A stretch of DNA of 64,000 nt from CAKZLS01 sp963701445 (GCA_963701445.1 CAVPAM010000013.1:33241-97240), one strand, 5' to 3'. Numbered from the stretch's first letter, positions 1 to 12,080 are shown. The notes: generated by a model not told the origin, from the sequence alone. A program made the numbers and translations.

Positions 1-326
1 TCCCACCCCTTCCTCGAACACGATGCGGGTTTCGGCCCCATCCAGCGGAATGTCGCCGATCTCGGCCAAGAGATGCGCCGTGCCAACGGTCGGATGGCCG
101 GCGAACGGCAACTCGGTGCCCGGGGTGAAAATGCGGAGACTCCGCGTGTGGACCGGGTTGTCCGGCGGAAACACGAACACCGTCTCCGACAGATTGAGTT
201 CGCGAGCCACCGCTCTGCATCCGCTCGGTCGTGAGGCCGCCGCCATCGGGAAATACCGCCAGCGGGTTTCCACCGAAGATACGGTCGGTGAAGACGTCCA
301 GGGTATGGAAAACGATATCTCGACAT
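1..326 (-). pseudogene. PhzF family epimerase/isomerase, 5' part, two frameshifts
   Basis: The minus strand encodes the N-terminal third of a PhzF-fold protein; the rest lies beyond the window. It starts MSRYRF, continues in another frame with HTLDVFTDRIFGGNPLAVF, and after ERMQ shifts again to AVARELNLSETVFVFPP and PFAGHPTVGTAHLL. These are classic PhzF segments, including the GGNPLAV turn and the catalytic-region LSETVFV. Two single extra bases, near 308 and 214, break the frame. PhzF relatives isomerise dihydro-hydroxyanthranilate or act on amino-acid-like substrates; no phenazine genes are nearby, so the substrate is unknown. Because other genes here show the same +1 pattern, the breaks may be sequence errors rather than decay. 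Confidence 0.75.
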
Positions 327-569
327 GGCGGACTCCGCGACCGACGGTTCTCAAGAATGACTCCGAATTCATACTTGGAATTATACGCCGATTGGTCAAC
401 CGTGGAGCATGCTGAACGAGCGCGTGGTCGGGCTCGACGCGTAATCCGCACCCGCCTATTTTCCGAGCTGAGTGGGGGTGGCGTCACTGTGTTTCAAGCG
501 GATTGGCTGCTTTACCTGGCTTGCGGGCGCCAATTCGATATCATGGTGCGATCAATGGACGGGACGCTG

Positions 570-803
570 ATGGCGCAGGTGATTGTCCGGAACATCGACG
601 ACCGCGTGGTGGCGACGCTGAAGGAACGCGCGGCGGGGAAGGGGCGGGCCCTGGAGCAGGAACTGCGCGAAATCCTCACCGAAGCGGCCAAGCCCTCGCG
701 GGCGGAGGCGCGCGCCGAGATGGATCGGTGCCGGGCCATGACGCCCGACACGCACCGGACGCCGGCCGAGGACATCATCCGTGAAGTCCGGGACGAGGAA
801 TGA
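570..803 (+). CDS. FitA-like ribbon-helix-helix antitoxin
   Basis: This 77-residue protein starts MAQVIVRNIDDRVVATLK and continues with GRALEQELREILTEAA, the N-terminal ribbon-helix-helix pattern of FitA/VapB-type antitoxins that bind their own operator and neutralise a PIN-domain RNase. The C-terminal tail (EDIIREVRDEE) is acidic, as expected for the toxin-binding part. Its stop overlaps the start of a VapC-like reading frame (ATGA), the usual antitoxin-toxin coupling, but that toxin is truncated, so the antitoxin is probably an orphan. Longer upstream starts in the same frame would add unrelated sequence; the ATG at 570 matches family length. Confidence 0.8.
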   Translation: MAQVIVRNIDDRVVATLKERAAGKGRALEQELREILTEAAKPSRAEARAEMDRCRAMTPDTHRTPAEDIIREVRDEE

Positions 804-871
804 CCCTGGTCGTCGATGCGTCCGCACGCCTTGGGAGCGCTTCGCCGCCGGACTTGAGGAATTTGTTCTGA
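800..871 (+). pseudogene. VapC-like PIN toxin, 5' stub only
   Basis: This frame begins MTLVVDASA, the typical PIN-domain VapC opening in which the Asp is the first metal-binding acidic residue. It stops after 23 codons, whereas the family is about 130 residues. It overlaps the antitoxin stop by four bases. The following bases lead directly into hicB, so the body of the toxin gene was probably deleted when the hicBA pair came to lie here. In another frame the sequence just before hicB reads WERFAAGLEEFVLNG, which could be the tail of another lost gene. It is not expected to make a working nuclease. Confidence 0.6.
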
Positions 872-885
872 ACGGGGATCGTAGA

Positions 886-1098
886 ATGTCGACGTCGTAC
901 ACGGCCGTTGTGAAACAGGACGGGGAGTGGTGGATCGGCTGGATCGCGGAGGTCCGGGGCGTGAACTGCCAGGAAGGCTCGCGGGAGGATCTGCTTGAAA
1001 GCCTGCGGACCGCGTTGCGGGAGGCGCTCGACCGGAACCGCCAAGACGCGCTCGACGCCGCCGGATCGGATTACCAGGAAGAAACCGTGACACTATGA
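886..1098 (+). CDS. hicB: HicB-like antitoxin
   Basis: This 70-residue protein reads YTAVVKQDGEWWIGWIAEVRG and then NCQEGSREDLLESL, the compact RNase-H-like fold of HicB-type antitoxins: the strand-rich start gives way to a helix carrying the SREDLLE motif. The short form lacks a clear DNA-binding domain at the C-terminus. The ATG at 886 has GGGGAT about 7 bases upstream; the frame is open further upstream but only with unrelated sequence. Its stop overlaps the hicA start (ATGA), so the two are translationally coupled. Role: blocks the HicA mRNA interferase. Confidence 0.8.
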   Translation: MSTSYTAVVKQDGEWWIGWIAEVRGVNCQEGSREDLLESLRTALREALDRNRQDALDAAGSDYQEETVTL

Positions 1099-1283
1099 CG
1101 CGGCTGGCGCTGGTCCTGCATCTTCTCGAAAACGGCTGCGAACTCGTGAGCGAGAGTGCGCGGCATTCGTGGTGGCGGCATCCGGCCTCCGACACACGCT
1201 CGGCGCTTCCGAGGCACACGGAAATTGCCCCGTCGCTGGCCCGCAAGATCTGCCGGGATTTCCATATACCGCCGGTCGATTAG
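1095..1283 (+). CDS. hicA: HicA-like mRNA interferase toxin
   Basis: This 62-residue protein has the dsRBD-like HicA fold signature: LVLHLLENGCELV, then ARHSWWRHP holding the catalytic-position histidine, then ALPRHTEI and LARKICRDFHIPP. HicA cleaves mRNA and tmRNA when not bound by HicB. It overlaps hicB by four bases, giving the antitoxin-first order hicB-hicA. It lies beside the broken VapC stub, so the locus is a toxin-antitoxin cluster with one live and one dead pair. The gene converges on the esterase at 1293 with only nine bases between. Confidence 0.85.
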   Translation: MTRLALVLHLLENGCELVSESARHSWWRHPASDTRSALPRHTEIAPSLARKICRDFHIPPVD

Positions 1284-1292
1284 TGGACCGGG

Positions 1293-2231
1293 TCAGTTGC
1301 CGGCGATGAACGCGGCGGCGTCTTCGAAGACGTTGTCCTTGTGGTGAAAGGGGCTGGCCAGCGACACCAGGATCTCCGAGTGGTCCAGCTCGGCGTACTG
1401 GATGTGCCGGACCTGTCCTCCCGCGTCCTCGATGCGTTGCGTGAGCGCCGTCGAATTGGTCGGATAGACGATCCGGTCGGCGGTCCCGTGCATCAGAAGC
1501 ATGGGCGCTTCGTGCCCCCGGACGTAGGTCACGGGCTGGGCCTGGCCCGGCGAGGTCACGGTGGCGAACACGTCGCGCACCACGTCCGATTTCGACGAAA
1601 GGAACGCGTAGGGGCCGGCCAGTCCAACGGTCCCCCGGATCGTGGCCATGTCGAGCCCTTCCCCGGCCAGGTAGCGTTCGTCGACGCTCAGCAGCGCGGC
1701 GATATAGGCGCCCGCCGAATGTCCCATGAGGTAGATTTGGTCGGGGTCCCCGCCGAACAGGGCGATGTTGTCGCGCACCCAGCGCACCACCCCGGCCCCG
1801 TCCTCCACGAAGGCCGGGAACTGAACCTCCGGGTACAGCCGATAGTCGGGAACGACAGCGACGTAGTTGCGCGACGTCAGGGACTGACCCACGAACCGGT
1901 AGTCCTCCCGTTCGCCGAACCGGAACGCGCCGCCGTAGAAAAAGATCACGACCCGGTCCGCGCCGGATCCGTTGGCTGGCGTGTAGACGTCCAGCTTGTG
2001 CCGCTCTCCGGGGCCATAGCTCAGCCCGTCGGTCAGGTCGTACCCGTCGTTGGGCACGAAGGCGTTCAGGGTGGAGAGCGGCGAACAGGCGCCCTGCACC
2101 AGCGCCACCAGTACGACGGCCGCCGCCATGAGCCGGGCGGGACGGAACCGGCCGCCGATCCTCTCGCCGTCTGTCGTGGCCGGCATCCAGGCGCAATTCA
2201 CCGTTGACCGCTCGAAGGTCTCTGCTTCCAT
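1293..2231 (-). CDS. Alpha/beta hydrolase, esterase/lipase (BD-FAE-like), membrane-anchored or exported
   Basis: This 312-residue protein has a hydrophobic stretch around residues 35-50 ending GACS, which may be an imperfect lipobox or a signal anchor. The hydrolase domain follows: oxyanion-hole region FFYGGAF (about 97-103), nucleophile elbow GHSAG with Ser172, Asp252 in HGTADRI and His284 in LDHSE, a complete catalytic triad. GGDPDQIYLMGHS is typical of the carboxylesterase/acyl-esterase group (kynurenine formamidase-like). Substrate unknown. The chosen ATG at 2231 is the first that gives a sensible N-terminus; a start nearer the hydrophobic segment is possible. No partner genes are in the operon. 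Confidence 0.8.
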   Translation of the reverse strand: MEAETFERSTVNCAWMPATTDGERIGGRFRPARLMAAAVVLVALVQGACSPLSTLNAFVPNDGYDLTDGLSYGPGERHKLDVYTPANGSGADRVVIFFYGGAFRFGEREDYRFVGQSLTSRNYVAVVPDYRLYPEVQFPAFVEDGAGVVRWVRDNIALFGGDPDQIYLMGHSAGAYIAALLSVDERYLAGEGLDMATIRGTVGLAGPYAFLSSKSDVVRDVFATVTSPGQAQPVTYVRGHEAPMLLMHGTADRIVYPTNSTALTQRIEDAGGQVRHIQYAELDHSEILVSLASPFHHKDNVFEDAAAFIAGN

Positions 2232-2324
2232 TTTCAAATTCCGGATTGGTTTTGTATTTCGTCTATGTATACGTCGCCGTCGCCGGATCGGATGACGCCC
2301 GGCGGCGACACGCAATGACTTGAT

Positions 2325-2352
2325 TTGCTCTCGCCCGCTCCCCCTCTATAAA
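2325..2352 (+). promoter_or_regulatory. Putative sigma-70-type promoter for the 5-oxoprolinase gene
   Basis: TTGCTC at 2325-2330 and TATAAA at 2347-2352 are separated by 16 bases and lie shortly before the 5-oxoprolinase gene, which has GGAGGT at 2368-2373. The -10 matches five of six consensus bases and the -35 four of six. Assigned by eye only. Confidence 0.35.
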
Positions 2353-2378
2353 AAGGCGATGACGGACGGAGGTGTTGG

Positions 2379-6003
<3,625 letters not shown>

Positions 6004-6138
6004 CGGTCCGCGAACCCCGGCTGCTTTCCCCATCCGGGGCAAAATCTGTGGCGGCGGCGCCACATGGACCGAACAAATCGGCGGGCCATTCCCGCGACGG
6101 ATCGCGGCGAACCCGACATCCATCGCCCTAGCAAAAAA

Positions 6139-6155
6139 AGGCCCCATACGGGCCT
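6139..6155 (+). terminator. Possible terminator hairpin after the 5-oxoprolinase gene
   Basis: AGGCCC (6139-6144) pairs with GGGCCT (6150-6155) around loop CATAC, preceded by seven A and followed by ATTTC. The T-run on the plus strand is weak, so it may be poor on this strand. The remaining gene-free bases between 6004 and 6354 hold a second small palindrome (TGTGGC/GCCACA near 6048-6065) and nothing else I can identify. Confidence 0.4.
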
Positions 6156-6354
6156 ATTTCAAGAGCTTGGCGCGTCGAGAAGCCACGGTCCAGGTCGTAT
6201 GACCAGAAGCGATCAAATGGAATCCGCCACCTATTCCGCCCCACTGCTACTTTGACGAGGTCTTTCCGAATAGATACAGTCGGCGGACAATACCAACGGC
6301 CGGTGACGGCCGGTATTGTTGGCGAAAGTGAAATCATCGCCGAAGGGGGACGCG

Positions 6355-7665
6355 TTGACGGTTATCGGGCGGATGGGCGCATGCATCGTTGTTGCGGTAT
6401 GCCTGTCCGGCGCCGGCATGTCCCAGGCCCAACCGCTGGAAAAGGAACTCAAGGGGCTGCTCAAGGACAACCCCGAAATCCTCGCCCGGCAGAAGGAAGT
6501 GGAGTCCGCGCGCAAGGGCGTGGACGTGGCCATCGGCGGCCTGCTGCCCCGGCTGGACGCCACCGGCGAGATCGGCCCCGAACACATCAGCAGCCCGCTC
6601 ACCGACGAGGGCGAACAGGACTGGACCGAAACGCGGCAACTTGCCGGCGTCAAGATGACCCAGAACGTGTTCGACGGCTTCAACCGGCCGGGGGAGGTGA
6701 AGACGGCGCGCCTGAATCTCGAAGTGGCGGAGTTCACCTTCATCGGTACCCGCCAGAACACCCTGTTCGAGGGCATCAGGGCCTACGTCGAGGTTCTGCG
6801 CCATCTGCGGCTGGTGGAGCTGTCGCGCCTGACCGAAGACACCATCAAGGTCCAGCTCAACCTCGAGGACGAGCGCGTCCGGCGCGGGGCCGGCATCGCC
6901 GTGGACGTGCTTCAGGCCAAGTCGAGGCTGCAGGTGGCGAAGGAGCGCCGCGTCGCCTTCGAGGGCGCGCTCGAAGACGCCATCAGCCGCTACATCCAGC
7001 TCTTCGACCACGCTCCCGACCTCGCCAACATGGTGGAGCCGGTTCCGCCCGAGGATCTCCTGCCGCGCGACCTCGAGCAGGCCGTTAAGATCGCCGAGGA
7101 GGAAAATCCGGCCGTCAACAGCGGCCTCGCCACCGTCGCCGTCGCCTCGGAGCGCCGCCGCCTGGCGCGGTCGGATTTCTACCCGACGGTGGATGTGGTG
7201 GCGGAAGCCAACGTGGAGAAGGACTTCGATCTGGTGAGGGGAACGCGGCATGAATATTCGGTCGTGCTGCAAGCCACGTGGAACCTGTTCAACGGGTTCG
7301 CGACCAAGTCGAGCGTGGCCCAGGCGGCCTTCGACTACCGGGCCAGCCTCGACAATCTCGAAACCGCGACCCGCAAGGTGGCGGAGAGCACGCGGATGGC
7401 GTGGCACGAACTGACGACCGCGCGGCGGCGCGTCGAGCTTCTGGAGAATGGCGTCAACATCGCGTCGGAGGTGTTCGTCGCGCGCCGGAAGCTGCGCCAG
7501 GCCGGCAGGGAAACGGTGATCAACGTCCTCGACGCCGAGAACGAGGTCAACAACGCCCGCATCAACCTCGTGGATGCGTCGTTCGATTCAAGCCTCGCGG
7601 TCTACGGGGTCCTGCGGGGGATGGGGCGCCTGGACGCGAGTCACCTGCAACTCGACACGAAGTGA
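6355..7665 (+). CDS. TolC family outer-membrane efflux/secretion protein
   Basis: The protein of about 436 residues has a short hydrophobic signal sequence ending near SQAQP and then two tandem TolC-type repeats of about 200 residues, rich in long helices. Each contains the strand motif before the periplasmic helices (VKMTQNVFDGFNRPGEV and LQATWNLFNGFATKSSVAQA). The second repeat ends with the family-typical INVLDAENEVNNARINLVDA. It should form the outer-membrane channel of a type I secretion or efflux system. No inner-membrane ABC or adaptor gene is adjacent; an RTX protein lies 4.4 kb away. A TTG start at 6355 is chosen because AAGGGGGA sits 4-5 bases before it; TTG at 6316 or ATG at 6373 are alternatives. 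Confidence 0.85.
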   Translation: MTVIGRMGACIVVAVCLSGAGMSQAQPLEKELKGLLKDNPEILARQKEVESARKGVDVAIGGLLPRLDATGEIGPEHISSPLTDEGEQDWTETRQLAGVKMTQNVFDGFNRPGEVKTARLNLEVAEFTFIGTRQNTLFEGIRAYVEVLRHLRLVELSRLTEDTIKVQLNLEDERVRRGAGIAVDVLQAKSRLQVAKERRVAFEGALEDAISRYIQLFDHAPDLANMVEPVPPEDLLPRDLEQAVKIAEEENPAVNSGLATVAVASERRRLARSDFYPTVDVVAEANVEKDFDLVRGTRHEYSVVLQATWNLFNGFATKSSVAQAAFDYRASLDNLETATRKVAESTRMAWHELTTARRRVELLENGVNIASEVFVARRKLRQAGRETVINVLDAENEVNNARINLVDASFDSSLAVYGVLRGMGRLDASHLQLDTK

Positions 7666-7705
7666 CAGGCACCGGGCGCCGCCGCCGGCCGCGCTCCCAT
7701 GTGCT

Positions 7706-8110
7706 TCAGGTCTTGGTCTCGGGATCGAGCTTGAGCGACACCGAATTGATGCAGTAGCGCTGGCCGGTGGGCTGGGGACCATCGGGAAAGACGTGCCCGA
7801 GGTGGGCGCCGCAGCGGCTGCAGTGGACCTCGACGCGGACCATGCCGTAACCGGTGTCCGTTTCGGTATCCACGTTCTCCGTGCCGATGGGCTGGTAGAA
7901 GCTCGGCCAGCCGCTTCCGGAGTCGAATTTCGTTTGCGAGGAAAACAGCTCCTGGCCGCAGCAGCGGCAGGTGTACACGCCGCTGGTCTTGGTATCGCAG
8001 TATTCGCCGGTGAACGGCCGCTCGGTGCCCTTTTGCCGGCACACGGCATACTCCTCGGGCGTCAGCTCCGCGAGCCACTCGTCGTCCGATTTGATCATCT
8101 TGTCGGCCAA
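7706..8110 (-). CDS. msrB: Peptide-methionine (R)-S-oxide reductase MsrB
   Basis: This 134-residue protein reduces methionine-R-sulfoxide in proteins. The zinc site is complete: CxxC at Cys48/Cys51 (TCRCCG) and at Cys97/Cys100 (HCSRCG). The catalytic cysteine is Cys120 in QRYCINS. KFDSGSGWPSF and GHVFPDGP are diagnostic. A GGAGGAGG ribosome-binding site lies inside the codons just after an upstream ATG (8131) and 8 bases before a TTG at 8110. I therefore place the start at TTG, giving the family-typical KSDDEW beginning. It is a single-domain cytosolic form with no MsrA attached. Confidence 0.92.
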   Translation of the reverse strand: MADKMIKSDDEWLAELTPEEYAVCRQKGTERPFTGEYCDTKTSGVYTCRCCGQELFSSQTKFDSGSGWPSFYQPIGTENVDTETDTGYGMVRVEVHCSRCGAHLGHVFPDGPQPTGQRYCINSVSLKLDPETKT

Positions 8111-8331
8111 AACGATATCCTCCTCCGGCAATCCACACGCGGCCGCTTCGTCGAGCGCTCCGCGCCCGCCATGCGGCGGGGGTCACCCTGAGATGTTTCC
8201 CCGGATCCGCTCTTTCAAGACGTCCGCGCGCGGAAAAAGGCCGCCGCGACACGGCGAGCCGATCCTACCGATGAATTTCGAGATTGCGGGCCTCGGCGCG
8301 GCCGTCCGATGGCGCCCGCCAACCGCCCAGG

Positions 8332-8754
8332 TTACTCGCCCGGGTCCTCGGACAGCTTCCGGACCAGGTCGTCCAGGGCCTCGGCGCTCTGCCCCTCGTC
8401 CTCGGCGGCGATGGATTGATCCGCGTACAAACCGCCCACGGGTTCGGCGGTCTCGTCCGATCCGGCGACGGTCGCGTCGTCCATCAGCGCGGCCTCGAGT
8501 TCCTCCTCGTCCGGCAGGGTCTCCTCGGGGAACACGCGCTGCAGGCTGCGCACCACCGACTCGCGCAGTGTCGAGGGGTCCACGGTCGCGGCGCCGATCT
8601 CTCTCAGCGCGACCACCGTCGATTTCTCGTCCTCGGGATCGACCGTCGGGTGCGCCCCGGCGCCCAATTCCCGCGCGCGCTTCGCCGCCAGCAGAACCAG
8701 CTCGAATGCGTTCGGTACGGCCTCGATGCAGTCTTCTACGGTTACCCGCGCCAT
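8332..8754 (-). CDS. rpoZ: RNA polymerase omega subunit
   Basis: This 140-residue protein begins MARVTVEDCIEAVPNAFEL, the alphaproteobacterial omega signature, followed by LVLLAAKRARELGAGAHPTV and the conserved EDEKSTVVALREI helix. Omega clamps the beta-prime C-terminus and aids polymerase assembly. The C-terminal 60 residues are acidic and variable, as in related bacteria. AAGGAG lies 8 bases before the ATG at 8754; a longer frame upstream lacks family similarity. In many relatives rpoZ is followed by the (p)ppGpp synthetase gene, but here the next gene downstream is msrB. Confidence 0.93.
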   Translation of the reverse strand: MARVTVEDCIEAVPNAFELVLLAAKRARELGAGAHPTVDPEDEKSTVVALREIGAATVDPSTLRESVVRSLQRVFPEETLPDEEELEAALMDDATVAGSDETAEPVGGLYADQSIAAEDEGQSAEALDDLVRKLSEDPGE

Positions 8755-8835
8755 GCTCTTCTCCTTACAGTCCGACGCCGACGGAATACCCGACGGCGGA
8801 GCAAAACGCAATCATCCTTGAAATACACACGACCA

Positions 8836-8865
8836 GGGCCCGTCCGCGGTTTCGCGGACGGGCCC
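8836..8865 (-). terminator. Strong hairpin between hsp20 and rpoZ
   Basis: A perfect 13-bp stem, GGGCCCGTCCGCG (8836-8848) with CGCGGACGGGCCC (8853-8865), closes a GTTT loop. Read on the minus strand it follows hsp20 by about 60 bases and leads into a modestly T-rich stretch (GTGTATTTC), consistent with an intrinsic terminator isolating hsp20 from rpoZ. Confidence 0.7.
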
Positions 8866-8924
8866 GACCCGAATTCCGGGACCGCCGATCCGAGGACCGG
8901 CGATCCGCTGTTCGACGACCGCGA

Positions 8925-9410
8925 TCAGGCCGCTTTTTCGCCCTGTTCGATCAGGTTCGCCGTCTCGGCGTCGATGGCCGCCGGCGCGCCCGACGCGATT
9001 TCGATCTGCCGCGGCTTCATGGCCTCGGGCACCTCGCGCACCAGGTCCACGGTCAACAGGCCGTTCTCCAGGTGCGCTTCCGCGACCTCCACGTGATCGG
9101 CGAGGCGGAACTGGCGCTTGAACGAGCGACCCGCGATGCCGCGATGCAGGTAGGTGGCCGTCTCGGCCGTTTCCTGCTTGCGGCCCTCGATGGTCAGCAC
9201 ATTCTGATGAACTTCCATGGCGAGTTCGTCGCCGCCGAAGCCCGCGACCGCCAGGGTGATCCGGTACTTGTCCTCGCCGGTTCTCTGAATGTTGTAGGGC
9301 GGATAGCCGTTGTCGCCCTCGGCCCAACGATTGGACTCCTCAAGGGTGCGCATCAGCCGGTCGAAACCGACGGTGGAACGGAAAAGCGGGGAAAAATCAA
9401 AGGTTGTCAT
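8925..9410 (-). CDS. Small heat-shock protein, Hsp20/IbpA type
   Basis: This 161-residue chaperone binds unfolding proteins without ATP. It begins MTTFDFSPLFRSTVGFDRL, the IbpA N-terminus. The alpha-crystallin domain spans about residues 35-135, with YNIQRTGEDKYRITLAVAGF, the IEGRK turn and GIAGRSFKRQFRLADHVEV. The C-terminal I-x-I anchor is present as RQIEIAS. GGAGG lies about 10 bases before the ATG. I looked for a sigma-32 promoter and a thermosensor leader in the roughly 100 bases upstream and could not identify either with confidence. Confidence 0.92.
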   Translation of the reverse strand: MTTFDFSPLFRSTVGFDRLMRTLEESNRWAEGDNGYPPYNIQRTGEDKYRITLAVAGFGGDELAMEVHQNVLTIEGRKQETAETATYLHRGIAGRSFKRQFRLADHVEVAEAHLENGLLTVDLVREVPEAMKPRQIEIASGAPAAIDAETANLIEQGEKAA

Positions 9411-9643
9411 CACGTCACATCCTCCAGTTACAAGCAATGTGTCTCATCGCGGAAAGCCACACGATGTCGGCTTTCTGGCGACGCCGGACCCACTTTTGGC
9501 GTCCGGCACGAGTGAGGTATGATCGGTTTAGCGAGCCGTCAAGGGGCCAGGGTACGGTTTTTTCCGGCCGCGGCGCGCGCGCCGTGTTCGCGGCTTGTTC
9601 AGGGGGGGCGTGGCGTGTCGGGGGCGCCCGGACGAGGGGGCGG

Positions 9644-10174
9644 CTATCGCGGCTGGAGCCGCCGCCACTCCCAGGGGGGAAGGAAATCGCCGCGCCAGAC
9701 GCCGATCCGGTCGGCCCGCGCGGCATCCTCGAGCGGCAGGTAGCGGTCCGTATGGTCGCGGTAGGCCATCGCCGCGCCGTTGCGGACCATCAGCGCGTTC
9801 ACGTCCTGCCCATCGGTGTAGCAGACAGCGAGAACGTTGCCGGCCTCGTCCGTCGTGTCGCCCTCGCAGGTGACGCTGGAACCGCCGAGTGTGCGCAAGA
9901 GCGCGCTGGCCGCCGCGAGGCCGCACCGCCATGGCTGGCCGGTGGCGGTCTTGCAGACCTGGTCCAGCTCCGGCGACGCGATCCCGTACAGCCGGACGGT
10001 AACCCCGTCCGCACACCGCGCGTGACTGCGTTTCCCGCCGATCATGATGGTATCGCCGTCGACGACGCACGCGTGCCCAACGATATCGGCGCGGGCCGGC
10101 AACACCATCGCCACCATGACCGCCGCCATCGCCAGTACCGCCGGCGAGCCCATGCGTTTCCAAAGGGGAGTCAT
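9644..10174 (-). CDS. Secreted thermonuclease-like protein (SNase fold)
   Basis: This 176-residue protein has a basic start and a hydrophobic signal segment ending LPARADI (cleavage near residue 29), so it is exported. The SNase-like domain begins VVDGDTIMIGG, with the metal-binding aspartate, and VRLYGIASPELDQ, with the catalytic-region arginine and glutamate. CKTATGQPWRCGLAAA matches the thermonuclease family of alphaproteobacteria, where paired cysteines may form a disulfide. YRDHTDRYLPLEDAARADRIGVWRG is the typical end. It should cleave DNA or RNA in the periplasm or outside; many members are poorly active. Confidence 0.82.
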   Translation of the reverse strand: MTPLWKRMGSPAVLAMAAVMVAMVLPARADIVGHACVVDGDTIMIGGKRSHARCADGVTVRLYGIASPELDQVCKTATGQPWRCGLAAASALLRTLGGSSVTCEGDTTDEAGNVLAVCYTDGQDVNALMVRNGAAMAYRDHTDRYLPLEDAARADRIGVWRGDFLPPWEWRRLQPR

Positions 10175-10374
10175 CCGCCGAGTATGGCGCCCGATCGGTA
10201 AAGATATCGTCTACGGACGGCCTATCTGGCCGAACGGCCTTCGGCGCCGCGAAAAGGCCGGGCCGTTAACCGCCATTTAAGCCCGCCGGTTCTATGTTCG
10301 GTCCCGGTGGTGGCGCGGGACACCGCGACCCGCCCTTCCCAAATGCCCTGAACCGCCGAGGATTTGAAACGCCG

Positions 10375-11454
10375 ATGACCGTGACGGCCGAGCCGAAAGA
10401 ACAGCGAGGTCCATTCAGCCGGTGGCTGGGCCGCCGATCTCCCGACCGCCAGAATCATCGCCAGAACCATCTCCAGAATCATCGCCGGAATTCGCCGCGC
10501 TCCGAGCCGCTCTCTCGTTCCGTCACTGTTTCCACTGGATCCCAGGTCGCCGCGGCGCTCCTGCTCGGCGCGTTGGGCGCGTGGGCGACGGTCGCGACCA
10601 TGAACTACACCGCTCTCGACAAACTTGTCGAGGAACAGGCGCTGGAAGTGGCCAGCGCCGAACAGGCCTATCAGGCCCTTCTCGGGAAGTTCGTTCGGCA
10701 CCGGAGCCGGCTCCAGGTGGTCAACCAGGAAGTCCAGCGCCTGAACGAGATCGACCGCGCGGACCTGCTTGCCGTTCGGCGCATGAGCGAGCGCACGGCC
10801 CATCTCGTGGCCGCGTCCCAGAGATTGATCCAGCGAACGGGACTCGACATGGCGCGGCTGATGAACGGCGCCGGCGGACCGTGGCCGGACCAGGGACCGG
10901 AACGGCAACAGGCTCGGGGCCAGGGCGGTCCCTTCATCGAGGTGGCCGCCGGCGCGCCGCCCCGCGACCGGCTCAATTCGGACATCGAGCGGCTGGAGGG
11001 CCAGTTGCGCCATTGGGCCGCGCTCCAGGGCGTGGTCAAGCGCTTGCCGCTCAATCCGCCGCTCGACACCTTCGCCATCAGCAGCGGGTTCGGCGACCGC
11101 GAGGATCCGATCAATCGGCGGGACGCCGTGCATCATGGGCTCGATCTGATCGCGCCGCTCCGCTCGCCGGTCTACGCCACGGCGGCCGGGGTGGTCGTCT
11201 TCTCCGGCGTCAACGGCACTTACGGACGGTACATCGAGATCGAGCACGGCGCCGGACTGCAAACCCGCTTCGGCCATCTCCACCGACTGCTGGTCAAGCG
11301 GGGCGAGATCGTGACGCCGGGCCAGAGTATCGGACTGCTCGGCAACAGCGGACGCAGCACCGGCCCGCACCTCCACTACGAGGTGCGGTTCAACGACGAA
11401 CCCCGCGACCCCATGAAGTTCATCCAGGCGGGCCGCTACGTCTTCAAGGAGTAG
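10375..11454 (+). CDS. M23 family (LytM/NlpD-type) peptidoglycan endopeptidase, membrane-anchored
   Basis: This 359-residue protein has a proline- and arginine-rich cytoplasmic start, one membrane segment near residues 52-75, a helical coiled-coil-like periplasmic stretch, and a C-terminal M23 domain. Metal ligands are visible in HHGLD (about His253-Asp257) and in HLHYE (His332, His334), with GHLHRLL between them. These residues look complete, so it is probably an active cell-wall endopeptidase or a division activator. Starts further upstream in the frame are unlikely; the ATG at 10375 begins MTVTAEPKEQ. It stands alone between two minus-strand genes. Confidence 0.85.
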   Translation: MTVTAEPKEQRGPFSRWLGRRSPDRQNHRQNHLQNHRRNSPRSEPLSRSVTVSTGSQVAAALLLGALGAWATVATMNYTALDKLVEEQALEVASAEQAYQALLGKFVRHRSRLQVVNQEVQRLNEIDRADLLAVRRMSERTAHLVAASQRLIQRTGLDMARLMNGAGGPWPDQGPERQQARGQGGPFIEVAAGAPPRDRLNSDIERLEGQLRHWAALQGVVKRLPLNPPLDTFAISSGFGDREDPINRRDAVHHGLDLIAPLRSPVYATAAGVVVFSGVNGTYGRYIEIEHGAGLQTRFGHLHRLLVKRGEIVTPGQSIGLLGNSGRSTGPHLHYEVRFNDEPRDPMKFIQAGRYVFKE

Positions 11455-11478
11455 CGCCGCCGGCCACGAACACAGGTA

Positions 11479-11778
11479 TCAGGCCGAAAGCGCCCGGTTT
11501 TTCTCGGACGTCAGCACCGTTTCCACGCAGACCATCTGCCGCAGGGTTTCGGCGATCAGCTCGCGCAGCCGTGGGTCGAGGCCGGGAACCTGCACGTCGA
11601 TGTGCAGGTCCTGCCCGGCCGAACCGTGGATGATGCTGTACCACTGACTGGGGACCAGACCCCGCTTGGCGAATACCTGGATGACCCGCGGCATGACGCC
11701 GGGGTCGGCGGCGGCGATCACCGAAAAACAGGAAACGGGAAACGAGGGCGAGGGGGTGTAGCTCGGTTGAGCGGTCAT
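11479..11778 (-). CDS. ACT-domain-like small protein (IlvM/IlvN-type regulatory fold)
   Basis: This 99-residue protein carries FSVIAAADPGVMPRVIQVFA, KRGLVPSQWYS and LHIDVQVPGLDPRLRELIAE, the beta-alpha-beta pattern of single ACT domains like the small subunit of acetolactate synthase. ACT domains bind amino acids and regulate partner enzymes. No acetolactate synthase catalytic gene is nearby, so the partner is unknown. The call rests on pattern similarity, not on a catalytic motif. Confidence 0.6.
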   Translation of the reverse strand: MTAQPSYTPSPSFPVSCFSVIAAADPGVMPRVIQVFAKRGLVPSQWYSIIHGSAGQDLHIDVQVPGLDPRLRELIAETLRQMVCVETVLTSEKNRALSA

Positions 11779-12080
11779 GACGTATCAACTCCTGGGCTTG
11801 AATGTATCTCGACGGACGGATTGGTGACCCGGCCCCTAGCAGAGGACCGGGTTGGTAATCGTCCGAACGGGAGACACCCAAGTGAGTCGATACAAATACA
11901 TGAAGGCATTATAGGGTTTCATCGCGCACCGTCAATTGCATCGCGAACGGCGGCGCGACCGCCATCCGTTCGCCCGCGTTCAAGAAAAAGCCGGGGAGGT
12001 AGTGGGGCCCGCGAGAGACCGCCACCACCCTCCTCCTCCAAATTCGTCCGTCCCACGACCCGGCGGCCTACCAGATCCCC
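11779..12080. other. Intergenic region upstream of the ACT-domain gene
   Basis: About 300 bases with no convincing gene. On the minus strand it would be the leader of the ACT-domain gene. It holds one small stem, ACCCGG (11827-11832) with CCGGGT (11847-11852). I see no T-run and no leader peptide. Confidence 0.4.

Noticed and set aside
9411..9520. Heat-shock promoter or RNA thermometer before hsp20
   Set aside because: No convincing sigma-32 boxes or thermosensor hairpin seen by eye.
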